From: CAZLDI01 sp964558415
Lineage (GTDB): Bacteria > Chloroflexota > Dehalococcoidia > SM23-28-2 > RBG-16-64-32
Assembly (NCBI GenBank): GCA_964558415.1
Contig: CAZLDI010000012.1
Location: forward strand, 1-64,000
Reading direction: 5' to 3'
DNA length: 64,000 nt
How positions within the stretch are numbered: the first letter of the stretch is position 1; every line of letters begins with the position of its first letter. The translations under genes were made by a program, and so were the position numbers. Positions 54,869-64,000 of the stretch are shown here, in pieces. The notes under the pieces are model-generated. The model had not been told where the DNA came from and did not search any database. It saw only the letters and a program-made list of their open reading frames with translations.

Positions 54869-56092
54869 CTAATTCGCCCGCCCCAACGCCCGCAAACCGG
54901 CAGCGACTCGCGCTTCTCGCTGGCGTCGAGCGGCTCCCGCGAACAGGTCGACCGCGACCCGGACGGGGCCGATCATGCGCATGAAGTCCAGGTAGGTGAC
55001 CTCGCCGCGAAGGAGGCGGCAGAAGAGGAGCCAGAACTTCTCACTGCGCCGCATCAGCGCCAGGTACGGCGCCGGCGCAAAGTGAAAGATCTCCTGCAAC
55101 TGGCGCGACACGTTCAGCTCCGGCTGGAGGTGGCGGTCGACGGAGCGCTCGTAGGCGACCAGATCCGCCGTTTCGCCCGCCAGATAGCGTTCGCCGTGCG
55201 CCGCGGCGAGTTGCCCGCTGGCGAACGCCATGTGGATGCCTTCGCCGGAGAGCGGATCGACGAGCCCCGCGGCGTCCCCAACCAGGGCGACGGGGCCGCG
55301 CGCGATCGGAGTTCCCGGCGCTCGCACCGGAAGGTAGTGTCCGCGCAGCTCCTCCAGGCGCCCTGGATCGAAGCCGTGGCGGCGGCAGAGGTCGTTCAGC
55401 TTGGGCCGCAGCGTGAACGCGGCGTACTTCCAGGCGCCCACACCGACGTTCAGGTGCTCCCCCTTCGGGAACACCCAGCCGTAACCGCCCGCCAGACCTC
55501 CAAGATCCAGACCGACGTACCCCTCCCAGTTCCCCGGAATACCGGCGGCGAACCCAACGTTGCCCTCCAGCGCAACTGCCTCCTCGAAATCAGTCCGCAA
55601 CCCGGCGGATCGCCCGACGATGCCGTTAGCGCCGTCCGCGCCGATGAGGGCCCGGCCGGTGTAAGTGCCGACGGACGCGCGAACGGTGACCGATGGGCTC
55701 GGCCTGCCGTTCGGCCCACCGTAGTCCACATCTATGCTGCGTACCGCCTCGCCGTCGTGGAAGTCTGCTCCGGATTCCACGGCCCGCTCGGCCAGGAACG
55801 CGTCCAGGCGGCTGCGCTGCGTCATATACGTCAGCGGTTCGCGGAATGCGCGGTCAAAGCTCTCGCCCAGGCGCAGAGAGAGACGCGCGCCATAGATTGT
55901 GCGTTCGACGACGGGCGAGAGGTCGACGTCCTGGACGGACGCGGCTCGTAGTGTCACGCCGCCGCCACAGGGTTTGTCTCGCGGAAAGTTGTGCTTGTCC
56001 AGCAGGAGCACCGACGCGCCGCGGTTGCTCAGCAAACGGGCCGCCGTGCTGCCCGCGGGGCCGGCGCCTGCGACGATCGCATCGTAGATCAT
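54869..56092 (-). CDS. Geranylgeranyl-reductase-family FAD oxidoreductase
   Basis: A 407-residue flavoprotein: VAGAGPAGSTAARLLSNRG for FAD, KPCGGGV, LIGADGANGIVGR and ALVGDAAGLVDPLSGEGIH. Members reduce isoprenoid double bonds in lipids, quinones or chlorophyll side chains. The substrate here is unknown. A second family member lies at 61216. Confidence 0.88.
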   Translation of the reverse strand: MIYDAIVAGAGPAGSTAARLLSNRGASVLLLDKHNFPRDKPCGGGVTLRAASVQDVDLSPVVERTIYGARLSLRLGESFDRAFREPLTYMTQRSRLDAFLAERAVESGADFHDGEAVRSIDVDYGGPNGRPSPSVTVRASVGTYTGRALIGADGANGIVGRSAGLRTDFEEAVALEGNVGFAAGIPGNWEGYVGLDLGGLAGGYGWVFPKGEHLNVGVGAWKYAAFTLRPKLNDLCRRHGFDPGRLEELRGHYLPVRAPGTPIARGPVALVGDAAGLVDPLSGEGIHMAFASGQLAAAHGERYLAGETADLVAYERSVDRHLQPELNVSRQLQEIFHFAPAPYLALMRRSEKFWLLFCRLLRGEVTYLDFMRMIGPVRVAVDLFAGAARRQREARVAAGLRALGRAN

Positions 56093-56109
56093 GCCGCTTT
56101 TCAGTCTAA

Positions 56110-56967
56110 TCAGTTTGCGGGCAGCGCGAAACCAGCGCCATCTATCGCTGACAGCAAGGCATCGGCGATCGCGCGGTAGCCCTCATCGTTCGGGTGTATC
56201 GAGTCCGAGGCGATGTAGTCGAACCCCTTACCATCGAACAGCGGGTAGATGTCTACAAGGTGCGCGCCGTGGGCCTCCGCCTGATCGCGCACAATATCGT
56301 GCAACCCCTTCTCGAATGGTGTGCCCCCCATCCCTTCAAGGGACAGCTCGATCAGCTCGTCGATCAATCGTGCCTTTCCCGAGAACGGATTGTATAGAGT
56401 CATCAGGAAGAGATCGAAGTCTGCCCCGGTTTCGTCCAACCGGTCCAGCGCTGTCTCAAGGTTCGCTTCATATTCATGCATCACGGCGCTCAGCTCGTCG
56501 ACGCACTGAGGCTTCTGCAACCCTCGCTCGACGCTGGGACACACTCCGGTAATGACGAGCTCGAAAAACAGGCTCAGGAGATCGTTCCCGCCGATCTCCA
56601 GCGTCACGATCGTTACTTCGTTGCCGGCGACGCCATCCTGCTCCCTCTCCAGAATCTTCGCGATCGCGCGGTCAAGCGGGCCGCTGCTGATCAGGTCCTC
56701 GCTTGTATTACCGGCGATCCCGAGATTGAGGAGCTCGACCCCTGGCCCCAGCCCAGCATGGACGAGCGCGACGAACGCGGTCTTCTCCGCGTTCGATGCG
56801 CCGCTTCCTTCCGAAAGCGAGTCACCAAGGGCGATGTAGAGTCCCTCCAGGCGCTTTCCATCCGTCCCGGACGAGCAGGCGGCGGCGAGAAGCGTGGCCA
56901 ACAATGCCGCGACGACAGCCAGGCGTCCCGGCAAGGCGCCCGGGCGCAACGGTGAGTGGCGGGGCAT
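56110..56967 (-). CDS. GDSL/SGNH hydrolase lipoprotein
   Basis: A 285-residue protein with a signal peptide ending in LLAAAC (lipobox). The hydrolase domain has ALGDSLSEGSG (Ser), NLGIAGNTS (Gly), EIGGNDLLSL (Asn) and SDSIHPNDEG (Asp and His). It is probably an anchored esterase or lipase. Confidence 0.87.
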   Translation of the reverse strand: MPRHSPLRPGALPGRLAVVAALLATLLAAACSSGTDGKRLEGLYIALGDSLSEGSGASNAEKTAFVALVHAGLGPGVELLNLGIAGNTSEDLISSGPLDRAIAKILEREQDGVAGNEVTIVTLEIGGNDLLSLFFELVITGVCPSVERGLQKPQCVDELSAVMHEYEANLETALDRLDETGADFDLFLMTLYNPFSGKARLIDELIELSLEGMGGTPFEKGLHDIVRDQAEAHGAHLVDIYPLFDGKGFDYIASDSIHPNDEGYRAIADALLSAIDGAGFALPAN

Positions 56968-56992
56968 CGCGCAGATTGGGAGCGTCCGCAGC

Positions 56993-57919
56993 CTAGGCGT
57001 TCACCAGCGCTACCGCGGCGGCGACCCAGAACAACACCTGGAAAAAAACAGCCGCGCTCAGCAGAAGGTAGATCCCCGCCCGCTCCTGGTACTGTAGCGC
57101 CAGGCCGGCCAGCAGGTTGACCCCCAGGATTCCGGAGGCGGCGGCCGGTATCTTCAGAATCTCTGCGCGAGACTGCAGGGTCGTGATCTCACCCAGCGGC
57201 GGGAACTCTATCGTAATCTCGTTGCTCAAGCTCGGGTAAACAGCGAAGAGAAAGCCCCAGAGCACCACATTCAGCAGCACGGCGGCAAGCGCGAGCGCCT
57301 GAGCGGTGCGATCCGCCCAGATCGGGTGAGCGGCCAGCAGATCGCGCTGCAGCTCCGGCTTCTGCTCCGGCTTGCCGGCCTGCTGAAAGCGCTGCGCCTC
57401 CGCGATGAAGCGCACCGGGTCGCGCGGGCTGAGCGCGTAAGTGTGGGTGGAAGTGCGCACGTAGATCAGGTCTTCCGCCGATTTATGGGTGGAGAAGAAT
57501 AGGACCTGCCCCAGGCCCTCGACGAATCCTCTCCCGATATGGTACCCCCACCAGCCGAGCCCCTTCACCTGTGGGCGCTGCTCGGCGCGGCCGTGGACGA
57601 GCGCCTGAATGCGGTCCACCGCGATATAGTGTTTGATCGGACCCCAGACGATAGTGATGCCGCTGCGGTCCAGCACGTAGCGCAACGTGAGGCAGCCCCA
57701 GGCCCAGAAGGCGAACAGCGCCGCGATGATCAGGAGCGTGCCCGCGCCCAGGTAGGCGAGAAACTGCGGGAAGGAGATCGGCCAGTCCGCCGACTTCGCC
57801 AGGAGGGCGAGCGCGAGGGATAGCGCCACCGTGGATACGGCCGCGCCGAGAATCGTTCCGGTCGAGCGGGCGGGCCGCTCGATGGTCAGGCCTTGACTGT
57901 TGCGTAACACGGGGTGCAC
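56993..57919 (-). CDS. Membrane protein with a bacterial PH-like domain
   Basis: A 308-residue protein. Two N-terminal membrane helices are followed by a PH-like region (residues about 80-170: RYVLDRSGITIVWGPIKHYI, AVDRIQAL), then two or three further helices. Role unknown. Its 5' end overlaps the ilvE 3' end by 34 bases. Confidence 0.72.
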   Translation of the reverse strand: MHPVLRNSQGLTIERPARSTGTILGAAVSTVALSLALALLAKSADWPISFPQFLAYLGAGTLLIIAALFAFWAWGCLTLRYVLDRSGITIVWGPIKHYIAVDRIQALVHGRAEQRPQVKGLGWWGYHIGRGFVEGLGQVLFFSTHKSAEDLIYVRTSTHTYALSPRDPVRFIAEAQRFQQAGKPEQKPELQRDLLAAHPIWADRTAQALALAAVLLNVVLWGFLFAVYPSLSNEITIEFPPLGEITTLQSRAEILKIPAAASGILGVNLLAGLALQYQERAGIYLLLSAAVFFQVLFWVAAAVALVNA

Positions 57920-58818
57920 CAGTGGGCGTACTTTGGGTTGCGTCCGGTGATGATCTGGAAGTACAGCCGGACAATCTCGCCGGTCACCGGCCCCATCTTG
58001 CCATCGCCGATCGCCCGGTGGTCCAGCTCAACGACCGGCGTCACGTGCGCAGCGGTGCCGGTCATGAAGCATTCGTCCGCCGTGTACAGCTCGGTTCGGT
58101 CGATATCCCGCTCGACGACTTCAAGGCCCAGTTCGTCGCGCACCAGGGTCATCACGGTATCGCGAGTGATGCCGATCAGGATATCGGAAGACGGCGGCGG
58201 CGTGATCACCTTGCCATCCTGGATGACGAAGATGTTCTCGCCGGAGCCCTCGGAGATGTGGCCGCGCTCGTCTAGCATGATCGCCTCGTCGAAGCCGTTC
58301 AGGTTAGCTTCCGTCTTGGCGAGCGCTGAGTTGGCGTAGATGCCGGTGATCTTGGCCCGCGCGGGGATGCCCGTGTCCGCGACGCGCCGCCAGGATGACG
58401 TGCAGCAACGGGCGCCCTTCTCGATGTCCAGGTACGGGCCGAACGGCGCGATGAACACGAGGAAGTCGTCCTCAAGGTCGTGCAGGCGGACACCGAGCAG
58501 TTCGGAGCTCTTGTAAGCGAGCGGTCGCAGGTAGACGTCCTCGCGATATCCGGACATCTCGACGATTTTGGTCACGATGGAGTGCAGCTCTTCGTTCTCG
58601 TACGGAAAGTCGATCTTCATGATGCGGCAGCTCTTGCGCAGCCGGTCGAAGTGCTCCTTGAGGCGAAAGACGTAGATCTGGCCCTCTTCCTCGTTCCAGT
58701 TCCCGCGTACGCCCTCGAATACCGCCGTACCGTAGTTGAAGGCGTGAGTCATCACGCCGATCTTCGCCTCGGAAAGCGGTACGATCTGCTTCTTGAAATA
58801 GGCGTACGGGGTGGACAC
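57886..58818 (-). CDS. ilvE: Branched-chain amino acid aminotransferase
   Basis: The enzyme has about 310 residues, class IV PLP fold. It shows HAFNYGTAVFEGVRG, the PLP lysine region ARAKITGIYANSALAK, and EGSGENIFVIQDG. It catalyses the last step to valine, leucine and isoleucine. GTG at 58818 after GGGAG is the start; the frame to 59052 is not family-like. It is about 3 kb upstream of the ilv operon on the same strand, separated by unrelated genes. Confidence 0.93.
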   Translation of the reverse strand: MSTPYAYFKKQIVPLSEAKIGVMTHAFNYGTAVFEGVRGNWNEEEGQIYVFRLKEHFDRLRKSCRIMKIDFPYENEELHSIVTKIVEMSGYREDVYLRPLAYKSSELLGVRLHDLEDDFLVFIAPFGPYLDIEKGARCCTSSWRRVADTGIPARAKITGIYANSALAKTEANLNGFDEAIMLDERGHISEGSGENIFVIQDGKVITPPPSSDILIGITRDTVMTLVRDELGLEVVERDIDRTELYTADECFMTGTAAHVTPVVELDHRAIGDGKMGPVTGEIVRLYFQIITGRNPKYAHWCTPCYATVKA

Positions 58819-58978
58819 GGGGGGACTCCCTTCGACTACGCTCGGGACAGGCCTTTCGCGGGGTTGTGGATAAGTATAGCCGCGAGCGGCAGGGTTGGGC
58901 AACTTTGGGCGGGCTTCAGCGCACGCGGTGCCACTCGTCCATTGGAGATACGTCAGTGTTTCGCCCACGATATTCTCG

Positions 58979-60025
58979 ATGGGTGCGTTGGCGGGAAAGT
59001 GGGTGTGGATCTGGAACTGGCGCCGCTGCGAGGGCGGCGATGCCGGCCGCATCGCGGAGCGCCTTATCGCTGCCGGGTGTAACGGCGCGCTGGTGAAGGC
59101 GTTCGACGGGCCGCGCTGGTTCCCGCAGTCCGCCTCTGAAGGAGACCAGGGAAAACCGTGGCGCGAGATCGCGGCCGAACTGAAGTCTCGCGGCGTCCCC
59201 GTTGGCGGCTGGGGCTACTGCTACGGCGACGATCCGGCGGGCGAGGCGCAGCGGGCGATCGAGACCGCGCAGTACGGGCACGCCGACCTGCTGGTCCTGG
59301 ACGTGGAGGCCGAGTTCAAGGGGAAGCCGCAGGCGGCGGAGGAACTGTGCCGCCGCGTCCGCGAAGCGCTGGGGCCGGACTACCCTCTGTACTTCAGCAG
59401 CTTCGCGCTCCCCCGCTACCACCGCGCCTTCCCGTTTGAAGTGTTTCGCCGCTACTGCGACGGCGCGGCGCCGCAGGTCTACTGGAACGCGTTCAAGTGG
59501 CCCGTGAAGCAGGCGGTGGAGCAGATGTACGAAGACCACACGGCGCTCGGCATTGCGCCCGAGAAGGTGTTTCCCGTTGGCGGGCTGTACGCGCAGGGCG
59601 CCGTGCGATACCCGCTGGCAGAAGAGGTGGGTGAATTCGCCCGTCTTGCCGGAGCGCAGGGTTCGAACGGCGTGAGCTTCTGGTCATACGAGCACATGGA
59701 CGACGGTATGTGGTCGGCGGTCGCAGCGGCGTCGCTGACGGCGGCGGAGGAGGAAGAGATGTCAAGTTCGGAGTTCGAGCAGATCAGCAGATCGATCGGC
59801 GACCTCTCGCGGCGGATGGACGGCCTGGAGGCGGACGTCCGCACCCTACGCGCCGGAACGGCGACGGCGCCGCGCACCTACACGGTCCAGCCGGGCGACA
59901 CCCTCTCCGGAATCGCCGCGAAGCTGGGAATCGCGGACTGGCGCCGCCTCTACGAGGCCAATCGCGCCGTCATCGGCCCCAACCCGGACCTGATCCGGCC
60001 GGGGCAGGTGTTCGTCGTGGGTTAG
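58979..60025 (+). CDS. TIM-barrel glycosidase-like protein with C-terminal LysM
   Basis: The protein has about 348 residues. Residues 1-240 look like a barrel similar to GH25 or DUF1906-type domains (LLVLDVEAEFKGKP, VYWNAFKWPVKQ and NGVSFWSYEHM), with acidic residues at strand ends. Residues 250-290 form a coiled-coil linker. Residues 300-348 are LysM (TYTVQPGDTLSGIAAKLGI). No signal peptide is seen, which is odd for a wall enzyme. The frame is open upstream to 58895. Confidence 0.72.
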   Translation: MGALAGKWVWIWNWRRCEGGDAGRIAERLIAAGCNGALVKAFDGPRWFPQSASEGDQGKPWREIAAELKSRGVPVGGWGYCYGDDPAGEAQRAIETAQYGHADLLVLDVEAEFKGKPQAAEELCRRVREALGPDYPLYFSSFALPRYHRAFPFEVFRRYCDGAAPQVYWNAFKWPVKQAVEQMYEDHTALGIAPEKVFPVGGLYAQGAVRYPLAEEVGEFARLAGAQGSNGVSFWSYEHMDDGMWSAVAAASLTAAEEEEMSSSEFEQISRSIGDLSRRMDGLEADVRTLRAGTATAPRTYTVQPGDTLSGIAAKLGIADWRRLYEANRAVIGPNPDLIRPGQVFVVG

Positions 60026-61131
60026 TCTGGCTCCTCGGGGTAATAGCCAGGCCTCAGGGGATCGGTCGGATCTTCCAGCCCGACGGCCTTCTCAAGTTGG
60101 TCTACGAGAAAAGCCTCATCAGCCACGTCATTGGGCGTCAGATACAGGCCACCCGTGGCCTCCACGCAATTGTCACCGCTGCAGGTAACCTCCTCGCGGG
60201 TAAACCTCCACCCGCGTGTTTCATTCTCCGTAGGAATATCTTCCGCGGGTACCACAAATACAAATTCCCAGTAGTAGCTGGGTCTGTCAACTACTCGCCC
60301 ACGTACGAAGAACAAAGACTCACCGGGGAACGGCCCCGACTCGGGATCGTAGAGGGACGGGCCGGCCGGACAACCTTCGTCAACAATTGGCTCCGATCCG
60401 AAGTTTGCCTTCGCCCATATTTCATGCTCCTGCACCTTGGACATGGCATCCCTTACTGCCTTCACGGAATCCGACCGAGTCTCCCTGGCTTCACCGACGG
60501 CATCCACACATATCGCCAGCCGAGACAGGTCCCGCGGAGAACCTTCCGCTGGGTGATATCCCGGCTCGTATTCATCGTCTCGCGATTCAAGGCCGATCGA
60601 TTTCTCCAACAGGTCGATCAAATAGTCCTGCGGCGGAAGCGCATCCACTGCCAGATACAGGCCCTGTGTAATCTCGGTGCAACCGCCCTCGTCGCAGATC
60701 ACCTCCTCAGGGTTGAACGCCCACAGAGCCCCCGGTCCTAGCCCGCTTATGTCAGCCGGTGAGAGTACGAATATGAACAGGCTGAAGTAGCCGGGCTCCG
60801 CCACCACGCGGGGTTCGCGTCCCACCGCCTCGCCCTGCTCAACCTGCCGTAGCACCGGGGCTTCAGGGCAGCCGCTCTGGACGTCGGGCGGTTGGCCGGA
60901 GGCGCTATCGAACTCCCACCCTTCATGCTTCGCGACCTCAACGAGAGCGTCAATCACGCGCTGCTGGATTACCGCCTCCGAGCCTTCTGCCGAACCAACG
61001 CCGTCTATGCATACCGTCAACCGATCGTTCGGACGGCCAGGAGCTTGCGACGGCGCATCGCGGTGCGGCGCGCTCGCGCCACAAGCACCGAGCGCTGCGG
61101 CAAGCGTAGCGGCCATCAGCAACCGCATCAT
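60022..61131 (-). CDS. Lipoprotein with two tandem copies of an unknown domain
   Basis: A 369-residue protein with a signal peptide and lipobox (LAAALGAC). Two units follow. Each begins LTVCIDGVG or LAICVDAVG, has a CPxAPxL-like or CPAGPSL block, then FSLFIFVLSPADI or WEFVFVVPAEDI, a Cys-x4-Cys (CDEGGC, CSGDNC), LYLAVDALP or LYLTPNDVA, and ends PGYHPAE or PGYYPEE. The Cys pairs suggest disulfides outside the cell. Function unknown. Confidence 0.72.
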   Translation of the reverse strand: MMRLLMAATLAAALGACGASAPHRDAPSQAPGRPNDRLTVCIDGVGSAEGSEAVIQQRVIDALVEVAKHEGWEFDSASGQPPDVQSGCPEAPVLRQVEQGEAVGREPRVVAEPGYFSLFIFVLSPADISGLGPGALWAFNPEEVICDEGGCTEITQGLYLAVDALPPQDYLIDLLEKSIGLESRDDEYEPGYHPAEGSPRDLSRLAICVDAVGEARETRSDSVKAVRDAMSKVQEHEIWAKANFGSEPIVDEGCPAGPSLYDPESGPFPGESLFFVRGRVVDRPSYYWEFVFVVPAEDIPTENETRGWRFTREEVTCSGDNCVEATGGLYLTPNDVADEAFLVDQLEKAVGLEDPTDPLRPGYYPEEPD

Positions 61132-61215
61132 GGCGCATCCATCTTACGCCTGAAACTCCGGCCCGCCTATAATCTCTCTCAGCATGCACCTCCGGACGAG
61201 AGCCGCATCTCCCGC

Positions 61216-62439
61216 ATGACCCTCGACTGCGATGTCGCTGTCGTCGGTGCCGGGCCGGCGGGGTCGCGCACGGCTCGGGACCTGGCGCGGGCTGGGTTAC
61301 GAGTGCGGCTGCTGGAGGAGCACCGGCGTGTCGGCGTGCCTTCGCACTGCTCCGGGCTGATCAGCGTGCGCACGCTGCGGGAGGCGGAGATCGGCGAAGA
61401 AGCGGCGATCCACCGCATCACCGGTGCCTTCGTGCACACCCAGAGCGGCGCGGAAGTCGCCATCGGTGGCGGCGCAACGCGTGCCGTCGCGATCGACCGC
61501 GTGCGCTGGGACGAGACCCTTTGCGAGCAGGCACAGGCGGCCGGTGCGGAGCTCATTCGCGCGCGGTTGGTGAATGCCGGGCGGGAGAACTCTCATGTAC
61601 GCCTGCACACGCAGACCGACGGTAACGACGCGTCATTCACGGCGCGCGTCCTCGTCGGCGCGGACGGTGCGCACTCGCGCGTCGCACGGAGCCTGGGACT
61701 TCCGGGACCGAGCGACAAGGTTTACTGCCTGGGCGTCGAAGGCCGCATGAAGGCGCGTCGCGACGACTTCGTGCACGTCCTCGTCGGGCGCGACCTTTCG
61801 CCCGGCTGGTTCGGCTGGATCATCCCCACCGGTGACGGCGGCGTGCGTGTCGGCATCGGCTCGCAGAACGGCGTGAAACCGCTCGCCCTGTACCGGCGCA
61901 TGTGCGAGCAGTTCCCACAGCTCTTCGCAGAGATCGAGCCCCGCCGCTTCTACGGCGGGACGATACCGCTCGACTTCGCGCCGCGCTCTTACGCTGACAA
62001 CGTACTCCTTGTCGGTGACGCCGCGGGCCAGGTGAAGCCGTTCTCGGGCGGCGGCATCTACACGGGACTGGTCGCCGGCAGGCACGCCGCGCAGGCGATA
62101 ATCAATGCGTTCGCGGCCGGCGACGTCAACGCGAACGGCCTATCGCCGTATGAGCGCGGCTGGCAGCGCGAGATCGGGCGGGAGTTGCGCCGCAGCCTCC
62201 GCTTGCGCCGGTTCGGCCTCTCGCTGAGCGACGTCGAGGTAGATAGAGTCGTCGCGGCGCTCAGGAGCCCGGGGCTTCAGAAGGTCGCCGCGCAGCATGG
62301 AGACATCGATTACCCCTCGCGCGTACTGCTGCGCCTGGCCCGCTCCCTTCCTGCCGTGGCGTTGCTGGCGTGGGTGACGCTGCGCCGCCCGCTGGCGACG
62401 CTGGATCTCGTGCGCGCGCACCTCCCCTTCGGGGTGTAG
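61216..62439 (+). CDS. Geranylgeranyl-reductase-family FAD oxidoreductase
   Basis: The flavoprotein has about 407 residues: VVGAGPAGSRTARDLARAG, PSHCSGLIS, VLVGADGAHSRVAR and NVLLVGDAAGQVKPFSGGG. The C-terminal 70 residues are basic with a hydrophobic stretch that may bind the membrane. ATG at 61216 starts at the domain; the frame is open to 60892. Confidence 0.88.
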   Translation: MTLDCDVAVVGAGPAGSRTARDLARAGLRVRLLEEHRRVGVPSHCSGLISVRTLREAEIGEEAAIHRITGAFVHTQSGAEVAIGGGATRAVAIDRVRWDETLCEQAQAAGAELIRARLVNAGRENSHVRLHTQTDGNDASFTARVLVGADGAHSRVARSLGLPGPSDKVYCLGVEGRMKARRDDFVHVLVGRDLSPGWFGWIIPTGDGGVRVGIGSQNGVKPLALYRRMCEQFPQLFAEIEPRRFYGGTIPLDFAPRSYADNVLLVGDAAGQVKPFSGGGIYTGLVAGRHAAQAIINAFAAGDVNANGLSPYERGWQREIGRELRRSLRLRRFGLSLSDVEVDRVVAALRSPGLQKVAAQHGDIDYPSRVLLRLARSLPAVALLAWVTLRRPLATLDLVRAHLPFGV

Positions 62440-62480
62440 GTCGGGTCAGTGGAAACCCGAGTGCTACAATACAGCCGATA

Positions 62481-62960
62481 ATGGCCGCTACCGGACAGGC
62501 TTCCCGATCGGCGGGCGCACGGGCGGCGCCGCTGCCGGTCGCTTCCATTCAGCTGCGCATCGTCGCCTTCGTCCTTGATTGCATCGTCATGTTCTCCTTT
62601 TTCCTGCTGTTCGTCGCCATCGGTGGTTTCCAGCTTTTGACGCAGGGGGACAACCCGCCGGACTCGGCTCTATACGCGGCGCTCGCAATCATGGGCCTGT
62701 TCTTCTTCCCTTTCGCCCCACTCTTCTTCGCATTGATGTGGTCGTGGCGCGGCCAGAGCGTAGGTATGATGGCCGTCCGCATAGTTGTGACTGACCGCGC
62801 CGGCCAACGACCGACCTTCGCCCGGGCGCTCGTCCGGACGCTGCTTTGGCCACTCAGCCTGTCGTTGATGGGCATCGGCTTGTTCCAGATGCTGATTGAC
62901 GGCGAAAACAGAGCGCTTCACGACGTACTGTCCGGCACCGTGGTCAGAGAGCTGCCGTGA
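62481..62960 (+). CDS. RDD family membrane protein
   Basis: The protein has about 159 residues with RIVAFVLDCIVMF (RDD-type Arg and Asp), two further helices, GQSVGMMAVRIVVTDRAGQRPTF and a terminal ENRALHDVLSGTVV. RDD proteins may transport ions or solutes. A TACAAT box at 62464-62469 precedes the gene. Its stop overlaps the next start. Confidence 0.85.
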   Translation: MAATGQASRSAGARAAPLPVASIQLRIVAFVLDCIVMFSFFLLFVAIGGFQLLTQGDNPPDSALYAALAIMGLFFFPFAPLFFALMWSWRGQSVGMMAVRIVVTDRAGQRPTFARALVRTLLWPLSLSLMGIGLFQMLIDGENRALHDVLSGTVVRELP

Positions 62961-63790
62961 GCGGCGCGCCGCCGATCCTGCGTATAGCCGGACAGTGGTT
63001 CCTTGGATTCTTGGCGGCCGCGGCCCTTCTGGCCTGCACGCTCTTCTTCAGCGTCTATCAGTTGACCTCTGAAGAGACCGGCCAACGCATCCTCCGACGC
63101 AACGTCGCCACGACAACAGAGATCGACGCGATCCTGCCGCGACTTGAGGCGGACCTTCACGAGGCTGCCCGGACGGCGGAGGGTGAAACTATCACGCTGC
63201 CCGGCTTCCCGATTACGATCGACATCCCACTATCCGACGCGATCACGATCGAGGGCCCGGAACTGCGTACGCTGGTGTTGCAGCAATCGGCAGAACGGCT
63301 GTACGAAGACGGCACGTCCATCTGGGACGATGCGGACGCCGAGGGGGACCAGGATATCGAGCGCGTGTCCACCGCCGGCGCGCTGCACCGCGGATTCGGA
63401 CTGATAGCGGACCTCTGGCACACTATCTTTCTCGTGCTCACAATCGCTTCCGGGGTCATCGCCTTGCTTCTCGCCGCGGTGCTGCTGACAGTGGTGCGCG
63501 GTAACACTCGATTCGCAGCGCTTGGTGGTGTCGCCATCGCCGCCGGCCTGCCCGGCCTCGCGGGCGCCGTCGCCGTGCGCTTCGCGATGCGAACCGCCGA
63601 GTCGGACGCGGACGGATTCGAGCAGGCCCTGATCGACCTCGGTGTAGACACCGTCTGGATCTTCATCCGCAGCTACCTGATAGTGAGCACCCTCGGGGTC
63701 GGCCTCTTGGCCGTCAGCCTGCTTCTCACGTGGTGGCAGAGGCGGACCGCGACGCCCGGCCTGGCCGCCGGCGGGGATGTCCCCTCGTAG
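62957..63790 (+). CDS. Membrane protein of unknown function
   Basis: A 277-residue protein. One N-terminal helix is followed by an extracytoplasmic region (residues about 40-140), then three helices (IFLVLTIASGVIALLLAAVL, an Ala/Gly-rich one, and SYLIVSTLGVGLLAVSLLLTW). No family recognised. It overlaps the RDD gene by four bases. Confidence 0.68.
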   Translation: MSGAPPILRIAGQWFLGFLAAAALLACTLFFSVYQLTSEETGQRILRRNVATTTEIDAILPRLEADLHEAARTAEGETITLPGFPITIDIPLSDAITIEGPELRTLVLQQSAERLYEDGTSIWDDADAEGDQDIERVSTAGALHRGFGLIADLWHTIFLVLTIASGVIALLLAAVLLTVVRGNTRFAALGGVAIAAGLPGLAGAVAVRFAMRTAESDADGFEQALIDLGVDTVWIFIRSYLIVSTLGVGLLAVSLLLTWWQRRTATPGLAAGGDVPS

Positions 63791-63814
63791 CCCCGATACG
63801 GTAGATTGACAGGT

Positions 63815-64000
63815 ATGAGCTCGCGAAGGCTCGCAACTATGGCGCGCATGGCGGCGCTGGCTCTTCTGCTCGGCGCCATACTCCCCAACGTCTCGTTCAT
63901 CGGGCACTGGGGCGCCTTCGGCGGTGCCCCCGACCCTGCGGCCCCCACGCATGCGTCGCATGACCCACTCGGCCCCGCTGAGGCGGAGCAGCACGCAAGA
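63815..64000 (+). CDS. Partial secreted or membrane protein
   Basis: ATG at 63815 opens a frame that runs off the window end (62 codons). It begins with a hydrophobic segment (MAALALLLGAILPNVSFIG) and then is Pro/Ala/His-rich. Too short to assign. Confidence 0.55.
   Translation, partial: MSSRRLATMARMAALALLLGAILPNVSFIGHWGAFGGAPDPAAPTHASHDPLGPAEAEQHAR

Overview
The window is GC-rich, densely coded bacterial chromosome. It most resembles a member of the Chloroflexota, perhaps Dehalococcoidia. This is an inference from gene types (alpha/beta hydrolase fused to a nucleotide cyclase domain, small LuxR-HTH membrane protein, T-box controlled ilv operon, citramalate synthase, geranylgeranyl-reductase-like flavoproteins), not from a marker gene. 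No rRNA, CRISPR array, prophage or insertion sequence was seen. One tRNA gene, tRNA-Pro(CGG), is present.

Layout. 0-10.3 kb holds small enzymes and regulators: hydrolase-cyclase, class I amidotransferase-like hydrolase, a MarR/GbsR regulator with a glyoxalase-like protein and small membrane proteins, a GNAT acetyltransferase, a two-gene ABC exporter, an agmatinase-like ureohydrolase and a TPR protein. Around 3.7-4.9 kb there are decayed copies of the regulator and of a membrane protein. 10.5-32 kb holds the tRNA and a large surface-polysaccharide locus: flippase, WecG/TagA-type transferase, several GT4 glycosyltransferases, O-antigen ligase-like protein, polyprenyl-phosphate sugar transferase, Wzm/Wzt ABC exporter, methyltransferases, a 2046-residue multidomain enzyme, and a secreted transglycosylase-like protein with seven FG-GAP-like repeats.

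32-59 kb is dominated by branched-chain amino acid synthesis on the minus strand: cimA, leuB, then ilvD-ilvB-ilvN-ilvC-(RAMA/Mrr nuclease)-leuA behind a T-box leader with a terminator and a good sigma70 promoter, and finally ilvE. Between them lie purU, two TenA-like proteins, two PIN-toxin/antitoxin pairs, several SAM methyltransferases and two gene relics (a cimA 5' fragment and a frameshifted LuxR-HTH gene). leuA has its own leader, whose long-range pairing overlaps the ribosome binding site. 54-64 kb holds DUF192, two geranylgeranyl-reductase-family flavoproteins, a GDSL lipoprotein, a LysM protein and several membrane proteins; the last gene runs off the end.

The strongest candidate for something undescribed is the export and modification block at 18.3-29.6 kb. 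The ABC ATPase lacks the usual carbohydrate-binding tail, a neighbouring methyltransferase carries a heptad-like stretch, and a 2046-residue protein is built as GT2-GT4-[beta module-FkbM methyltransferase-GT2-like]x2-beta module. The same beta module seems to recur at the N-terminus of the next gene. The leuA leader RNA is the second candidate.
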